The notes: a model not told the origin generated them from the sequence alone. A stretch of 64,000 bases of DNA from Pseudomonas mosselii (GCF_019823065.1 NZ_CP081966.1:2201501-2265500), one strand, 5' to 3'. Positions 10,830-26,939 are shown, numbered from the stretch's first letter. Made by a program: numbers and translations.

Positions 10830-11270
10830 TCAGTCGCGCAGCAGGTCGAGGCTGTGCAGCGGGCCTTTGAGATAGTCGTCGAGGCAGCGCGGTACCAGCT
10901 CGCTACGCCAGCGTGACGGCTCGGCCAGCAGTTCGTCGCGGGTCAGCCACACGGCACGGACGATGTCGCTGTCCAGCGCCAGGTCGGCATGATGGTGCAC
11001 GGGGCGGGCGGCGAAGCAGATGCGCTGGTAGGTGACGCCGTTGCTCGGGGCGGTATAGAGGTAGATGCCGACCACGCCGGTGAGTTCGACTTCCCAGGCG
11101 GTTTCCTCGAGGGTTTCGCGCAGGGCGGCCTGGGCGATGGTCTCGTTGGCCTCGAGGTGGCCGGCGGGCTGATTGAATACATGTTGGCCGGCCTTGAACT
11201 CCTCGACGAAGAGGAACTTACCGTCGTGTTCGACGATGGTGGCGACGGTGATGTGGGGTTGCCAGGTCAT
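10830..11270 (-). CDS. Nudix hydrolase (NudJ-like)
   Basis: A 146-residue protein with the Nudix box over about residues 35-57: the segment begins GHLEANETIAQAALRETLEE and fits GX5EX7REUXEEXGU with a Trp/Glu change at the end. It starts MTWQPHITVATIVEHDGKFL; the frame extends upstream only through a REP element, so the ATG at 11270 was chosen. E. coli NudJ hydrolyses thiamine pyrimidine pyrophosphates and other nucleoside phosphates; the substrate here is inferred only from similarity. It lies upstream of mnmA with a 59-base gap. Confidence 0.88.
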   Translation of the reverse strand: MTWQPHITVATIVEHDGKFLFVEEFKAGQHVFNQPAGHLEANETIAQAALRETLEETAWEVELTGVVGIYLYTAPSNGVTYQRICFAARPVHHHADLALDSDIVRAVWLTRDELLAEPSRWRSELVPRCLDDYLKGPLHSLDLLRD

Positions 11271-11291
11271 ACAGTGGGCTCCATGGCGGGG

Positions 11292-11364
11292 CGTGGGAGC
11301 GGGCTTGCCCCGCGATTGCGCCCATACAGGTTCAGCGCAATCGCGGGGCAAGCCCGCTCCCACG
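11292..11364. repeat. Paired 30-bp inverted REP element
   Basis: Two perfect arms, 11292-11321 and 11335-11364, carry the GGGAGCGGGCTTGCCCCGCG core that defines the major REP family of P. putida-group genomes. They lie between idh and the nudix gene. A second pair with the same core lies at 28345-28440. Confidence 0.88.
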
Positions 11365-11390
11365 GGAGATTTCACAAACTTCAAAAAGCA

Positions 11391-11419
11391 CAAACCCCGG
11401 TGCGTGGCCGGGGTCTGTG
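11391..11419 (-). terminator. Rho-independent terminator of idh
   Basis: On the minus strand, ACCCCGGCC is followed by a short loop and GGTTTGTGCTTTTTG after the mirrored CCGGGGT arm, 20 bases beyond the idh stop. Confidence 0.75.
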
Positions 11420-11438
11420 CTGTTACGTCAAGCGAACC

Positions 11439-15382
<3,944 letters not shown>

Positions 15383-15392
15383 GCGGGGCAAA

Positions 15393-15436
15393 AAAACCGG
15401 TCGCCTCTTTATATTAAAGGGGCGACCGGCTTTTTC
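15393..15436 (+). terminator. Terminator between icd and cspD
   Basis: CCGGTCGCC and its mirror GGCGACCGG enclose an AT-rich loop and are followed by CTTTTTCG; A-tracts lie on the other side. It can serve both converging genes, icd and cspD. Confidence 0.88.
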
Positions 15437-15460
15437 GTTTACCGGCAGACAGATTGGGAA

Positions 15461-15715
15461 TCAGACTTCGACGGTATTGTTTGGGTTCGTCGCGCTGGCC
15501 TGGACGTTGCTGGTCGCGCTTCTGATGTCGGTCGCGTGCAGCCCTTTGGGGCCCTGGATGATCTCGAAGTTCACGGCCTGGCCGGCTTTCAGCGTCTTGT
15601 AACCGTCCATCTGGATCGCTGAATAGTGGGCGAACAGATCATCGGTCTTGCCATCCTCGTTGATGAATCCGTAGCCCTTGGCATTGTTGAACCACTTGAC
15701 TTTACCGCTTGCCAT
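15461..15715 (-). CDS. cspD: Cold-shock domain protein CspD
   Basis: An 84-residue protein with an N-terminal cold-shock OB fold: GKVKWFNNAKGYGFINED carries RNP1 and DDLFAHYS carries RNP2. A polar C-terminal tail of about 15 residues follows. CspD homologues bind single-stranded DNA or RNA and slow replication in stationary phase. The ATG at 15715 starts the standard MASGKVKWF; an ATG six codons upstream lacks homologous residues. It is divergent from clpS, as in most gammaproteobacteria. Confidence 0.93.
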   Translation of the reverse strand: MASGKVKWFNNAKGYGFINEDGKTDDLFAHYSAIQMDGYKTLKAGQAVNFEIIQGPKGLHATDIRSATSNVQASATNPNNTVEV

Positions 15716-15946
15716 CCCTATGTCCCTCTGCAAAGGACTCCATCACTGGAGTATCATCCACTTCATCCGCATACGAACCTTGCGAGAAAATCTGGTTGAC
15801 TGCGCGGATCTTTATCGACCACGGTGGGTTCTTATTGGTTGTAACACCGTTTTGCCGATAGTCAAGGTCAGCCGGCGCCTGCGCCGGGAGCGGCCTGCGC
15901 GGTCAAGCCACAACCTTAACCTGTCGATCATGATGAAATTCTTTCC

Positions 15947-16321
15947 ATGCATGTACCCAGTGAGATTCGACTAACATTCAATCAGGATCGCCCCCAGTCG
16001 CATGAGGACGGGCATGAGGACGATGGCGCGGGCCTTGCCGTCCAGGAGGCCAAGCCGATCCTGCAGGCGCCGCCGATGTACAAGGTGGTTTTGTTCAACG
16101 ATGACTACACGCCGATGGATTTCGTCGTCGAAGTGCTCGAGACGTTCTTCAATTTGAACCGCGAGCTGGCAACGAAGATCATGCTGACCGTCCATACCGA
16201 AGGGCGGGCAGTATGCGGATTGTTTACCCGTGACATCGCCGAGACAAAGGCCATGCAGGTCAACCAATACGCCAGGGAAAGCCAGCATCCGCTACTCTGT
16301 GAAATCGAGAAGGACGGTTAA
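15947..16321 (+). CDS. clpS: ClpA adaptor protein ClpS
   Basis: A 124-residue adaptor with a variable acidic N-terminal extension (about 40 residues) and the conserved core [20 protein letters not shown], including the Asn-Asp pair that holds the N-degron. It delivers substrates bearing Leu, Phe, Tyr or Trp at the N-terminus to ClpAP. The enzymes that add such residues, Bpt and Aat, are encoded 3-4 kb downstream. It lies 30 bases upstream of clpA, in one operon. Confidence 0.95.
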   Translation: MHVPSEIRLTFNQDRPQSHEDGHEDDGAGLAVQEAKPILQAPPMYKVVLFNDDYTPMDFVVEVLETFFNLNRELATKIMLTVHTEGRAVCGLFTRDIAETKAMQVNQYARESQHPLLCEIEKDG

Positions 16322-16351
16322 TCGCCGACCACTTGGGTATGAGGTGAAGCT

Positions 16352-18622
16352 ATGTTAAACCGCGAGCTCGAAGTCACCCTCAATCTGGCCTTCAAGGAGG
16401 CCCGTTCGAAGCGTCATGAGTTCATGACCGTCGAACACCTGCTGCTGGCACTCCTTGACAATGAGGCTGCAGCGACCGTTCTGCGCGCCTGTGGCGCCAA
16501 TCTCGACAAACTCAAGCACGACCTGCAGGAGTTCATCGATTCGACCACCCCGCTGATCCCTGTGCATGACGAGGACCGCGAGACGCAACCGACCCTGGGC
16601 TTCCAGCGTGTGCTGCAGCGTGCCGTGTTCCACGTGCAGAGCTCCGGCAAGCGCGAAGTGACCGGCGCCAATGTGCTGGTGGCGATCTTCAGCGAACAGG
16701 AAAGCCAGGCAGTGTTCCTGCTCAAGCAGCAGAGCGTGGCGCGCATCGACGTTGTCAACTACATCGCCCACGGCATCAGCAAGGTGCCGGGCCACGGTTC
16801 GCACAACGAAAGCGAGCAGGACATGCAGGACGAGGAGGGCGGCGAAGCGTCGTCGTCCAGCAACCCGCTGGACGCCTATGCCAGCAACCTGAATGAACTG
16901 GCCCGGGCTGGGCGCATCGACCCGCTGGTCGGGCGCGAGCAGGAGGTCGAGCGCGTGGCGCAGATCCTCGCCCGCCGGCGCAAGAACAACCCGCTGCTGG
17001 TCGGCGAGGCCGGCGTGGGCAAGACCGCCATCGCCGAAGGCTTGGCCAAGCGCATCGTCGACGGGCAGGTGCCCGACCTGCTGGCGCAGAGCGTGGTCTA
17101 CTCCCTCGATCTCGGCGCGCTGCTGGCCGGTACCAAGTACCGCGGCGATTTCGAGAAGCGCTTCAAGGCGCTGCTCGGCGAGCTGCGCAAGCGCCCGCAG
17201 GCGATCCTGTTCATCGACGAGATCCACACCATCATCGGCGCCGGTGCGGCCTCCGGTGGCGTGATGGATGCGTCCAACCTGCTCAAGCCGCTGCTGTCGT
17301 CCGGTGAGATCCGTTGCATCGGCTCGACCACCTTCCAGGAGTTCCGTGGCATCTTCGAGAAGGATCGCGCCCTGGCGCGGCGCTTCCAGAAAGTCGACGT
17401 CACCGAGCCGTCGGTGGAGGACACCGTGGGCATCCTGCGCGGGCTCAAGGGCCGCTTCGAGAGCCACCACAACATCGAGTACAGCGACGAGGCCCTGCGC
17501 GCCGCCGCCGAACTGGCCTCGCGCTACATCAACGACCGGCATATGCCCGACAAGGCCATCGACGTGATCGACGAGGCCGGCGCCTACCAGCGCCTGCAGC
17601 CGGAAGCCAATCGGGTCAAGCGCATCGACGTGCCGCAGGTCGAGGATATCGTCGCCAAGATCGCGCGGATTCCGCCGAAGCACGTCACCAGCTCCGACAA
17701 GGAGCTGCTGCGCAACCTCGAGCGTGACCTGAAACTGACCGTGTTCGGCCAGGATGCGGCGATCGACTCGCTGGCCACCGCCATCAAGCTGTCCCGTGCC
17801 GGCCTCAAGGCGCCGGACAAGCCAGTCGGCTCGTTCCTGTTCGCCGGCCCCACCGGCGTGGGCAAGACCGAGGCCGCCCGTCAGCTGGCCAAGGCCCTGG
17901 GCGTGGAACTGGTGCGCTTCGACATGTCCGAGTACATGGAGCGGCATACCGTGTCGCGCCTGATCGGTGCGCCGCCCGGCTATGTCGGGTTCGACCAGGG
18001 CGGTCTGCTGACCGAGGCCATCACCAAGCAACCGCACTGCGTGCTGCTGCTCGACGAGATCGAGAAGGCCCACCCGGAAGTCTTCAACCTGCTGCTGCAG
18101 GTAATGGATCACGGGACCCTGACCGACAACAACGGGCGCAAGGCGGACTTCCGCAACGTGATCCTGATCATGACCACCAACGCCGGCGCCGAAACCGCCG
18201 CGCGGGCCTCGATCGGCTTCACCCACCAGGACCACTCGTCCGACGCGATGGAGGTCATCCGCAAGAGCTTCACGCCGGAGTTCCGCAACCGCCTGGATAC
18301 CATCATCCAGTTCGGCCGCCTGTCTCACGAGACGATCAAGAGCATCGTCGACAAGTTCCTCATCGAACTGCAGGCGCAGCTGGAAGACAAGCGTGTGCTG
18401 CTGGAGGTCACCGACGCCGCCCGCGGCTGGCTGGCGGCCTCGGGCTACGACGTGCAGATGGGCGCACGGCCGATGGCGCGGCTGATCCAGGACAAGATCA
18501 AGCGGCCGCTGGCCGAGGAGATCCTGTTTGGCGAGCTGGCCGAGCACGGTGGTGTGGTGCATATCGACCTGCGCGATGGCGAGCTGGTGTTCGATTACGA
18601 GACCACGGCTGAAGTAGCGTAA
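16352..18622 (+). CDS. clpA: ATP-dependent Clp protease ATP-binding subunit ClpA
   Basis: A 756-residue HSP100 unfoldase. It has an N-terminal Clp_N double repeat (residues 1-145) that binds ClpS, an acidic linker, the first AAA+ module with Walker A GEAGVGKT near residue 215, and the second with GPTGVGKT near residue 500 and LLLDEIEKAHPEV as Walker B. An IGL-type loop for docking ClpP would lie in the second module. It unfolds substrates and threads them into ClpP. Length and domain order are normal. Confidence 0.97.
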   Translation: MLNRELEVTLNLAFKEARSKRHEFMTVEHLLLALLDNEAAATVLRACGANLDKLKHDLQEFIDSTTPLIPVHDEDRETQPTLGFQRVLQRAVFHVQSSGKREVTGANVLVAIFSEQESQAVFLLKQQSVARIDVVNYIAHGISKVPGHGSHNESEQDMQDEEGGEASSSSNPLDAYASNLNELARAGRIDPLVGREQEVERVAQILARRRKNNPLLVGEAGVGKTAIAEGLAKRIVDGQVPDLLAQSVVYSLDLGALLAGTKYRGDFEKRFKALLGELRKRPQAILFIDEIHTIIGAGAASGGVMDASNLLKPLLSSGEIRCIGSTTFQEFRGIFEKDRALARRFQKVDVTEPSVEDTVGILRGLKGRFESHHNIEYSDEALRAAAELASRYINDRHMPDKAIDVIDEAGAYQRLQPEANRVKRIDVPQVEDIVAKIARIPPKHVTSSDKELLRNLERDLKLTVFGQDAAIDSLATAIKLSRAGLKAPDKPVGSFLFAGPTGVGKTEAARQLAKALGVELVRFDMSEYMERHTVSRLIGAPPGYVGFDQGGLLTEAITKQPHCVLLLDEIEKAHPEVFNLLLQVMDHGTLTDNNGRKADFRNVILIMTTNAGAETAARASIGFTHQDHSSDAMEVIRKSFTPEFRNRLDTIIQFGRLSHETIKSIVDKFLIELQAQLEDKRVLLEVTDAARGWLAASGYDVQMGARPMARLIQDKIKRPLAEEILFGELAEHGGVVHIDLRDGELVFDYETTAEVA

Positions 18623-18626
18623 GGCT

Positions 18627-18694
18627 GGGGCTGCACAGCAGCCCCGTTTTATGGAAGCCCACAAAAAAGCCCGGCACATTGGCCGGGCTTTTTC
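18627..18694. terminator. Two hairpins between converging clpA and infA
   Basis: GGGGCTG-CA-CAGCAGCCCC at 18627-18645 is followed by GTTTTA and ends clpA. A second hairpin, GCCCGGC-ACATT-GGCCGGGC at 18668-18688, is flanked by A6 and T5, so it works in both directions and also terminates infA. Confidence 0.85.
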
Positions 18695-18705
18695 ATGGCT
18701 GGAGC

Positions 18706-18924
18706 TTAGCGCGCACGGTAGGTGATGCGGCCCTTGCTCAGGTCATACGGCGTCAGTTCGACGCGGACCTTGTCGCCAGTGAGAATACGGATGTAGTTCT
18801 TGCGCATTTTGCCAGAGATATGCGCGGTAACGACGTGCCCGTTTTCCAACTCCACGCGGAACATGGTGTTGGGCAGGGTGTCGACGACAGTGCCTTCCAT
18901 TTCGAAGCTGTCTTCTTTCGACAT
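18706..18924 (-). CDS. infA: Translation initiation factor IF-1
   Basis: A 72-residue S1-type OB-fold protein, the standard length, starting [11 protein letters not shown] and ending GRITYRAR. It binds the ribosomal A site with IF-2 and IF-3 during initiation. The placement beside clpA and the aat/bpt genes is the usual one in gammaproteobacteria. Confidence 0.97.
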
Positions 18925-19028
18925 GCAGTAAAGCCCTCGGTATCCAGTGATGGCCCGACGCACGACTGCACCGGGCAAAAAAAGTGGCGTGGATTATGCC
19001 CGAAATTTGTGTTTCAAGCCAATGCCTT

Positions 19029-19736
19029 TCAGTTGAGGGTGACCCAGCGCTGGTTGATCAGCAGTTCGATGGGGCGATACTGGGTTTTGTAATTCATTTT
19101 CTTGCAGTTCTTGATCCAGTAACCGAGGTACACCGCCTCGAGGTCCTGGCGCAGGGCCTCGGTGATCTGCCAGAGGATGGCATAGCGCCCCAGGCTGCGG
19201 CGCTCCTCGTCGGGCTCGTAGAAGGTGTACACCGCTGACAGCCCATTGGGCAGCAGGTCGCACACCGCCACGGCCAGCAGCCGGCCCTCCAGGCGGAACT
19301 CGTAGAACCAGCAGAACGGCAGGTCGCGGACCAGGAAGGTGGAGAACTGGTCGCGGCTGGGCGGGTACATGTCGCCGTCGGCGTGGCGCTGCTCGATATA
19401 GCGCCGGTACAGGTCGAAGTATTCTTCCTTGAAGGACGGGCGGGCGGCGGTGACGGTCAGGTCGGCGTTGCGCTTGAGGATTCGGCGCTGCTGGCGGTTG
19501 GGAATGAAGCGCGCCGCCGGGATGCGCGCCGGCACGCAGGCGTTGCATTGCTGGCAATGCGGGCGATAGAGGTGATCGCCGCTGCGGCGAAAGCCCATCT
19601 CCGACAGGTCGGCATAGACGTGCACGTCCATCGGCTGGCTCGGGTCGAGAAACAGCGTGGTCGCCTGCTCATCCGGCAGGTAGCTGCAGGAGTGGGGTTG
19701 AGTGGCATAGAACTTCAACCGCGCCAGCTCTGTCAT
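19029..19736 (-). CDS. bpt: Aspartate/glutamate leucyltransferase (Bpt/Ate)
   Basis: A 235-residue ATE-type aminoacyl-tRNA-protein transferase. The N-terminal Cys cluster CQQCNACVP (around residues 60-70) and the conserved [11 protein letters not shown] at the start are typical, and the C-terminal [16 protein letters not shown] closes the domain. Bacterial members of this type transfer leucine to N-terminal Asp or Glu, creating ClpS substrates. It starts at the ATG of [11 protein letters not shown]; an ATG two codons earlier is possible. It lies beside aat, which completes the pathway. Confidence 0.94.
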   Translation of the reverse strand: MTELARLKFYATQPHSCSYLPDEQATTLFLDPSQPMDVHVYADLSEMGFRRSGDHLYRPHCQQCNACVPARIPAARFIPNRQQRRILKRNADLTVTAARPSFKEEYFDLYRRYIEQRHADGDMYPPSRDQFSTFLVRDLPFCWFYEFRLEGRLLAVAVCDLLPNGLSAVYTFYEPDEERRSLGRYAILWQITEALRQDLEAVYLGYWIKNCKKMNYKTQYRPIELLINQRWVTLN

Positions 19737-19793
19737 GATCAACCCCTTAGGTGAGACGTTGTCTCTAAGTGTAAGCCAGCTCCGGGAACTCGC

Positions 19794-20474
19794 CTAGGCA
19801 ACCCAGTTGGCGCTGCTGGGCTGATCCAGGTACCGCGCCAGGTGGTTGGCGAACTCGACCCGGCTGATGGCGCGGGCGCCCAGGCTGTGCAGGTGGTCGG
19901 TGGGCATCTGGCAGTCGATCAGCACGAAGCCGGCCTGCCTGAGGTGTTCGACCAAGGTCACGAAGCCCACCTTGGAGGCGTTGTCGGCGCGGCTGAACAT
20001 CGATTCGCCGAAGAACAGCCGACCCATGGCCAGGCCGTAGAGGCCGCCGACCAGCTCGCCGTCGCGACGCACCTCCACCGAATGGGCGATGCCGCGGCGG
20101 TGCAGCTCGCAGTAGGCGGCGCGCATGTTGTCGGTGATCCAGGTGCCGTCGGCATAGTTCCGCGGCGCGGCGCAGGCGGCGATCACCGCCGCGAAATCGC
20201 TGTCGAAGCTCACCTGGTAGCGGCCCTGGCGGATCAGCTTGGCCAGCGAGCGCGAGACGTGCAGCTCGTCCGGGAACAACACGGTGCGCGGGTCGGGCGA
20301 CCACCAGAGGATCGGCTGGCCGTCCTGGTACCAGGGGAAGCAGCCGTGGCGATAGGCCGCGACAAGGCGGTCCGGGGTCAGGTCGCCGCCGGCGGCAAGC
20401 AGGCCGTTGGGGTCGTGCAGGGCCTTTTCCAGGGGTGGGAAGGTCAGCGAGTCGCGGGTCAGCCAGGTGAGCAT
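19794..20474 (-). CDS. aat: Leucyl/phenylalanyl-tRNA-protein transferase
   Basis: A 226-residue L/F-transferase with the conserved segments [24 protein letters not shown] and [12 protein letters not shown]. It transfers Leu or Phe to N-terminal Lys or Arg, marking proteins for ClpS-ClpAP, encoded nearby. The [14 protein letters not shown] start is standard; the open frame continues upstream without support. It is 57 bases upstream of bpt in the same direction, so the two are probably co-transcribed. Confidence 0.95.
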   Translation of the reverse strand: MLTWLTRDSLTFPPLEKALHDPNGLLAAGGDLTPDRLVAAYRHGCFPWYQDGQPILWWSPDPRTVLFPDELHVSRSLAKLIRQGRYQVSFDSDFAAVIAACAAPRNYADGTWITDNMRAAYCELHRRGIAHSVEVRRDGELVGGLYGLAMGRLFFGESMFSRADNASKVGFVTLVEHLRQAGFVLIDCQMPTDHLHSLGARAISRVEFANHLARYLDQPSSANWVA

Positions 20475-20812
20475 GGGGTTCTTGAGCGGCGGGGGAGGGG
20501 AGAGGGCAGCATGGCGTGGGTTAAGAATGAGGTCAACGCCTTGCCAGATCGACAAATTGCCTTCGGCTTCGGCAGCGCCAGGCACCATCTGGCGCTTTTG
20601 CTGTCATACCTGTGCAAAAACACAGCATAAGCCTTTGTCACAAAAGAAAATGCATGCTCAAATTGCAACTATATGAAAGTAGCCCCCGTTCGCGCCCCAC
20701 ACGGCGTGCCGCCATGGCGGCTGGCGGGCAGTAATGTTAAAAGTAGTGGTTCATTGGCCAGTGACCGGCCAATCACTATTGGACGCGCAGCACGCGCAGG
20801 AATAGACGCGTT
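20475..20812. promoter_or_regulatory. Divergent aat/ftsK control region with palindrome
   Basis: This 338-base region holds no supported gene. At 20753-20773 ATTGGCC and GGCCAAT flank a 7-base spacer, and an outer AGTG/CACT pair extends the symmetry, a possible operator or transcript hairpin near the ftsK start. From general knowledge, P. aeruginosa has a thioredoxin reductase gene at this place; none is present here. Confidence 0.45.
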
Positions 20813-23233
20813 TTGAAGAAATCCACCGCAACTCCAGCCCCCTTGCCAGTGCCCCTGTGGCGGCAACAGCTGCACTATCGCCTGAAGGAAGGTGCGCTGA
20901 TCGCCGTCGGCGCCCTGTGCCTGTACCTGTGGATGGCACTGGTCACCTACGACACCGCCGATCCGGGCTTCAGCCACACCAGCAACGCCGAGCAGGTGCA
21001 GAACGCCGCCGGCCGCGCCGGGGCCTACTTCGCCGATATCCTGTTCATGGTGCTCGGCTACTTCGCCTATATCTTCCCGCTGCTGCTGGCGATCAAGACC
21101 TGGCAGATCTTTCGCGAGCGTCACCAGCCCTGGCAGTGGAGCGGCTGGCTGTTCTCCTGGCGCCTGATCGGCCTGGTGTTCCTGGTGTTGTCGGGCGCGG
21201 CATTGGCGCATATCCACTTCCACCCACCGGCGAGCATGCCGTTCTCCGCCGGTGGTGCCCTGGGCGAGAGCCTCGGCGATCTGGCGCGCAACCTGCTCAA
21301 CGTGCAGGGTAGCACGCTGATGTTCATCGCCCTGTTCCTGTTCGGCCTGACCGTGTTTACCGACCTTTCCTGGTTCAAGGTGATGGACATCACCGGCAAG
21401 ATCACCCTCGACCTGTTCGAGCTGGTGCAGGGCGCCGCCAACCGCTGGTGGGAGGCGCGCAACGAGCGCAAGCGCCTGGTGGCGCAGCTGCGCGAGGTGG
21501 ACGAGCAGGTCGACGAAGTGGTCGCCCCGGTGGTCGCCGACAAGCGCGAGCAGGTCAAGGCCCGCGAACGCATCATCGAGCGCGACGAGGCGCTGACCAA
21601 GCACATCGCCCAGCGTGAACAGCAACCAGCCCCGGTGATCAACCTGCCGACTCCGTCGGTCAAGGCGCCGGAGCCGAGCAAGCGGGTGATGAAGGAGAAG
21701 CAGGCGCCGTTGTTCGTCGACAGCGCCGTCGAAGGCACGCTGCCGTCGATCTCCATCCTCGACCCGGCCGAACAGAAGAAGGTCGAGTACTCGCCCGAAT
21801 CCCTGGCCGCTGTCGGCCACCTGCTGGAAATCAAGCTGAAGGAATTCGGCGTGGAGGTCTCGGTCGACTCGATCCACCCGGGCCCGGTGATCACCCGCTA
21901 TGAGATCCAGCCGGCCGCGGGCGTCAAGGTCAGCCGTATCGCCAACCTGGCCAAGGACCTGGCGCGTTCCCTGGCGGTGACCAGCGTGCGCGTGGTCGAG
22001 GTTATTCCCGGCAAGACCACCGTGGGTATCGAGATTCCCAACGAAAACCGCCAGATGGTGCGCTTCTCCGAGGTGCTGTCGTCGGCGCAATTCGACGAGA
22101 ACAAGTCGCCGGTCACCCTGGCCCTGGGCCACGATATTGGCGGCAAGCCGGTGATCACCGACCTTGCCAAGATGCCGCACCTGCTGGTGGCCGGTACTAC
22201 CGGTTCTGGTAAGTCGGTGGGCGTGAACGCGATGATCCTGTCGATCCTGTTCAAGTCGGGCCCGGAAGACGCGCGGCTGATCATGATCGACCCGAAAATG
22301 CTCGAGCTGTCGATCTACGAAGGCATTCCGCACCTGTTGTGCCCAGTGGTCACCGACATGAAGGACGCCGCCAACGCCCTGCGCTGGAGCGTCGCCGAGA
22401 TGGAGCGCCGCTACAAGCTGATGGCGGCCATGGGCGTGCGTAACCTGGCCGGCTTCAACCGCAAGATCAAGGATGCCCAGGAGGCCGGCGAGATCATCCA
22501 CGACCCGCTGTACCGTCGCGAAAGCATGGATGACGAGCCGCCGGCGCTGAAAACCCTGCCGACCATCGTGGTGGTGGTCGACGAATTCGCCGACATGATG
22601 ATGATCGTCGGCAAGAAGGTCGAAGAGCTGATCGCACGTATCGCCCAAAAGGCCCGTGCAGCCGGTATCCACTTGATCCTGGCCACCCAGCGCCCGTCGG
22701 TGGACGTGATCACCGGCCTGATCAAGGCCAATATCCCGACCCGCATGGCATTTCAGGTATCGAGCAAGATCGACTCGCGGACCATCATCGACCAGGGTGG
22801 CGCCGAACAGCTGCTCGGCCACGGTGACATGCTCTACATGCCGCCGGGCACCAGCCTGCCGATTCGCGTGCATGGCGCGTTCGTTTCCGACGACGAGGTG
22901 CATCGCACGGTCGAGGCCTGGAAGCTGCGCGGCGCGCCGGACTACAACGATGACATCCTCAACGGCGTCGAGGAGGCCGGCAGCGGCTTCGACGGCGGCG
23001 GTGGCGGTGGCGGCGATGGCGACGACCCGGAAGCCGACGCGCTCTACGACGAAGCCGTGCAGTTCGTGCTGGAAAGCCGCCGGGCGTCGATCTCGGCGGT
23101 GCAGCGCAAGCTCAAGATCGGTTACAACCGCGCCGCGCGGATGATCGAGTCGATGGAGATGGCCGGCGTGGTCACGCCGATGAACAGCAACGGCTCGCGG
23201 GAAGTGATTGCCCCGGGCGGCCCGCGCGACTGA
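20813..23233 (+). CDS. ftsK: DNA translocase FtsK
   Basis: An 806-residue septal translocase starting with TTG (reading [14 protein letters not shown]). Residues 1-190 hold four membrane helices that anchor it at the division septum. A short, charged and proline-containing linker follows. The RecA-type motor has Walker [14 protein letters not shown] and [12 protein letters not shown] as Walker B. The C-terminal winged-helix gamma domain ([19 protein letters not shown]) reads KOPS sites and activates XerCD. It pumps the chromosome terminus during cytokinesis. A Gly-rich stretch precedes the gamma domain. Confidence 0.96.
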   Translation: MKKSTATPAPLPVPLWRQQLHYRLKEGALIAVGALCLYLWMALVTYDTADPGFSHTSNAEQVQNAAGRAGAYFADILFMVLGYFAYIFPLLLAIKTWQIFRERHQPWQWSGWLFSWRLIGLVFLVLSGAALAHIHFHPPASMPFSAGGALGESLGDLARNLLNVQGSTLMFIALFLFGLTVFTDLSWFKVMDITGKITLDLFELVQGAANRWWEARNERKRLVAQLREVDEQVDEVVAPVVADKREQVKARERIIERDEALTKHIAQREQQPAPVINLPTPSVKAPEPSKRVMKEKQAPLFVDSAVEGTLPSISILDPAEQKKVEYSPESLAAVGHLLEIKLKEFGVEVSVDSIHPGPVITRYEIQPAAGVKVSRIANLAKDLARSLAVTSVRVVEVIPGKTTVGIEIPNENRQMVRFSEVLSSAQFDENKSPVTLALGHDIGGKPVITDLAKMPHLLVAGTTGSGKSVGVNAMILSILFKSGPEDARLIMIDPKMLELSIYEGIPHLLCPVVTDMKDAANALRWSVAEMERRYKLMAAMGVRNLAGFNRKIKDAQEAGEIIHDPLYRRESMDDEPPALKTLPTIVVVVDEFADMMMIVGKKVEELIARIAQKARAAGIHLILATQRPSVDVITGLIKANIPTRMAFQVSSKIDSRTIIDQGGAEQLLGHGDMLYMPPGTSLPIRVHGAFVSDDEVHRTVEAWKLRGAPDYNDDILNGVEEAGSGFDGGGGGGGDGDDPEADALYDEAVQFVLESRRASISAVQRKLKIGYNRAARMIESMEMAGVVTPMNSNGSREVIAPGGPRD

Positions 23234-23295
23234 TGAACAACCTGCCGGGCGCCATTGATGACGCCCGGCCCCTCCACTGTGCAATGAGGATTTCC

Positions 23296-23919
23296 ATGCG
23301 CGCGATTCGCATGCTGTTGGTTTCTGCCCTGGCTACGGCCAGCCTGTCGGCCCAGGCCGGCGAACAGGACGTCCAGCGCCTGACGCAATTGCTGGAAAAG
23401 TCGCAGACCATCGAAGCCAATTTCTCCCAGCTGACCCTGGATGCCGGTGGCACCAGCCTGCAGGAGACCAACGGCAAGATGACCGTCAAGCGCCCGGGCC
23501 TGTTCTACTGGCACACCGATGCGCCGCAGGAGCAGGTAGTGGTGTCTGACGGCAAGAACGTCACCCTGTGGGACCCGGACCTCGAGCAGGCGACTATCAA
23601 GAAGCTCGACGTGCGCCTGAACCAGACCCCGGCGCTGCTGCTGTCCGGCGATGTGTCGAAGATCAGCCAGAGCTTCGACATCACCTCCAAGGAGCAGGGC
23701 GAAGTGATGGACTTCACCTTGAAACCCAAGACCAAGGACACCCTGTTCGACTCGCTGCGCGTGTCGTTCCGCAGGGGCCTGATCAATGACATGCAGCTGA
23801 TCGACAGCGTCGGCCAGCGCACCAATATCCTGTTCAATGGCGTCAAGGCCAACCAGGCGGTGCCGGACAGCAAGTTCCAGTTCGACATCCCCAAGGGCGC
23901 TGACGTCATCAAGGAGTAA
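23296..23919 (+). CDS. lolA: Outer-membrane lipoprotein carrier protein LolA
   Basis: A 207-residue periplasmic chaperone. The first 21 residues form a signal peptide ending ASLSAQA before GEQDVQR. The mature part is the half-barrel fold, with the family segments FYWHTDAP and [15 protein letters not shown]. LolA carries lipoproteins from the LolCDE exporter to LolB. The ATG at 23296 was chosen because an AGGA lies eight bases upstream and the signal peptide begins there. It sits 62 bases after ftsK and 12 before rarA, the conserved order. Confidence 0.95.
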   Translation: MRAIRMLLVSALATASLSAQAGEQDVQRLTQLLEKSQTIEANFSQLTLDAGGTSLQETNGKMTVKRPGLFYWHTDAPQEQVVVSDGKNVTLWDPDLEQATIKKLDVRLNQTPALLLSGDVSKISQSFDITSKEQGEVMDFTLKPKTKDTLFDSLRVSFRRGLINDMQLIDSVGQRTNILFNGVKANQAVPDSKFQFDIPKGADVIKE

Positions 23920-23931
23920 GCGGAGCCTGTG

Positions 23932-25257
23932 ATGGACCTGTTTCGAAGCGAACCCGTCGCCCAGCCCTTGGCCGCCCGCCTGCGTCCGTCCAACCTGGAC
24001 GAGTACGTCGGCCAGGAGCACTTGCTGGCGCGCGGCAAGCCGCTGCGCGAGGCGCTGGAGCAGGGTGCGTTGCACTCGATGATCTTCTGGGGGCCGCCGG
24101 GGGTGGGCAAGACCACCCTGGCGCGGCTGCTGGCGCAGTTCTGCGACGCCCACTTCGAAACGGTGTCGGCGGTGCTGGCCGGTGTCAAGGAGATCCGCCA
24201 GGCGGTCGAGGTGGCGAAGCAGCAGGCCGGCCAGTATGGCCGGCGCACCATCCTGTTCGTCGACGAGGTGCACCGCTTCAACAAGTCGCAACAGGATGCC
24301 TTCCTGCCCTACGTGGAGGACGGCACGCTGATCTTCATCGGCGCCACCACCGAGAACCCGTCGTTCGAGCTGAACAACGCGCTGCTGTCGCGGGCGCGGG
24401 TCTACGTGCTCAAGAGCCTGGACGAGGCGGCGCTGCGCAAGCTGGTCGATCGCGCCCTGAGCGAGGAGCGCGGCCTGGGCAAGCGCAACCTGCGGGTGGG
24501 TGATGAGGCGTTCAAGATGCTCATGGCCGCCGCCGACGGCGATGGCCGGCGCATGCTCAATTTCCTCGAGAATGCCTCGGACCTGGCCGAAGACGGCGGC
24601 GAGATCGGCGTCGAGCTGCTGCAGAGCCTGCTCGGCGACAGCCGTCGGCGTTTCGACAAGGGCGGTGAAGCGTTCTACGACCAGATTTCCGCGCTGCACA
24701 AATCGGTGCGCGGCTCCAATCCGGACGGTGCGTTGTACTGGTACGCGCGCATGCTCGACGGCGGCTGCGACCCACTGTACATCGCCCGCCGCGTGGTGCG
24801 CATGGCCAGCGAGGACATCGGCAATGCCGACCCCCGCGCCCTGAGCCTGTGCTTGGCGGCGTGGGACGTGCAGGAGCGCCTGGGCAGCCCCGAAGGCGAG
24901 CTGGCGGTGGCCCAGGCCATCACCTACATCGCCTGCGCGCCGAAGAGCAACGCGGTGTACGTGGGCTTCAAGGCGGCCATGCGCGAGGCCGCCGAGCACG
25001 GTTCGCTGGAAGTACCGCTGCACCTGCGCAACGCGCCGACCAAGCTGATGAAGCAACTGGGCTATGGCGAGGAGTACCGCTATGCCCACGACGAGCCGGA
25101 CGCCTACGCCGCCGGCGAGGACTATTTCCCCGAACAGCTCGAGCCGCGCCAGTACTATCAACCGGTGCCGAGGGGGCTTGAGCTGAAGATCGGCGAGAAG
25201 CTCAAGCACCTGGCCGAGCTGGACCGCAACAGCCCTCGTCAGCGGAGAAAACCGTGA
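23932..25257 (+). CDS. rarA: Replication-associated recombination protein RarA (MgsA)
   Basis: A 441-residue AAA+ ATPase related to clamp loaders and RuvB. The N-terminus [16 protein letters not shown] is typical; Walker A is [11 protein letters not shown] and Walker B is [14 protein letters not shown]. The C-terminal tetramerisation and SSB-contact region contains [12 protein letters not shown]. It acts at stalled forks. A GTG directly before the ATG could also start it. It overlaps crcB by 4 bases (GTGA), so the next gene is translationally coupled. Confidence 0.95.
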   Translation: MDLFRSEPVAQPLAARLRPSNLDEYVGQEHLLARGKPLREALEQGALHSMIFWGPPGVGKTTLARLLAQFCDAHFETVSAVLAGVKEIRQAVEVAKQQAGQYGRRTILFVDEVHRFNKSQQDAFLPYVEDGTLIFIGATTENPSFELNNALLSRARVYVLKSLDEAALRKLVDRALSEERGLGKRNLRVGDEAFKMLMAAADGDGRRMLNFLENASDLAEDGGEIGVELLQSLLGDSRRRFDKGGEAFYDQISALHKSVRGSNPDGALYWYARMLDGGCDPLYIARRVVRMASEDIGNADPRALSLCLAAWDVQERLGSPEGELAVAQAITYIACAPKSNAVYVGFKAAMREAAEHGSLEVPLHLRNAPTKLMKQLGYGEEYRYAHDEPDAYAAGEDYFPEQLEPRQYYQPVPRGLELKIGEKLKHLAELDRNSPRQRRKP

Positions 25258-25628
25258 TCGCACTCATCGCTGCCGTCAGCGCTGGCGGGATTGCCGGCAC
25301 GCTGCTGCGCTTCGCCACCGCCAACTGGGTCGCGGCCCACTGGCCACGGCACTTCTATGCCGGTACGCTGGCGGTCAACCTGGTCGGCTGCCTGCTGATC
25401 GGCCTGCTCTACGGGCTGTTCCTGCACAAGCCGCTGGCGCCGGTCGAACTGCGCGCCGGGCTGATCGTCGGCTTTCTCGGCGGTTTGACCACTTTTTCCT
25501 CCTTCTCGCTCGATACCGTGCGCCTGATGGAAAGCGGGCAGGTCCCGTTGGCCTTGGGCTATACCATTATCAGCGTGGTGGGCGGCCTGCTCGCGACCTG
25601 GGCCGGCCTGTCCCTGACCCGATTCTGA
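25254..25628 (+). CDS. crcB: Fluoride ion channel/exporter CrcB (Fluc)
   Basis: A 124-residue membrane protein with four helices, the usual size of Fluc subunits. The conserved [20 protein letters not shown] and [10 protein letters not shown] segments form the fluoride pore and central sodium site. Two antiparallel subunits make the channel that lets fluoride out of the cytoplasm. It starts with a GTG that overlaps the rarA stop. No fluoride riboswitch was recognised in front of it. Confidence 0.94.
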   Translation: MIALIAAVSAGGIAGTLLRFATANWVAAHWPRHFYAGTLAVNLVGCLLIGLLYGLFLHKPLAPVELRAGLIVGFLGGLTTFSSFSLDTVRLMESGQVPLALGYTIISVVGGLLATWAGLSLTRF

Positions 25629-25646
25629 ACCAACATCTACACATAA

Positions 25647-26939
<1,293 letters not shown>

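Noticed and set aside
16355..18679. Long minus-strand frame opposite clpA
   Set aside because: Antisense shadow of ClpA; the same effect explains long frames opposite ftsK, rarA, serS/cysG and topB.
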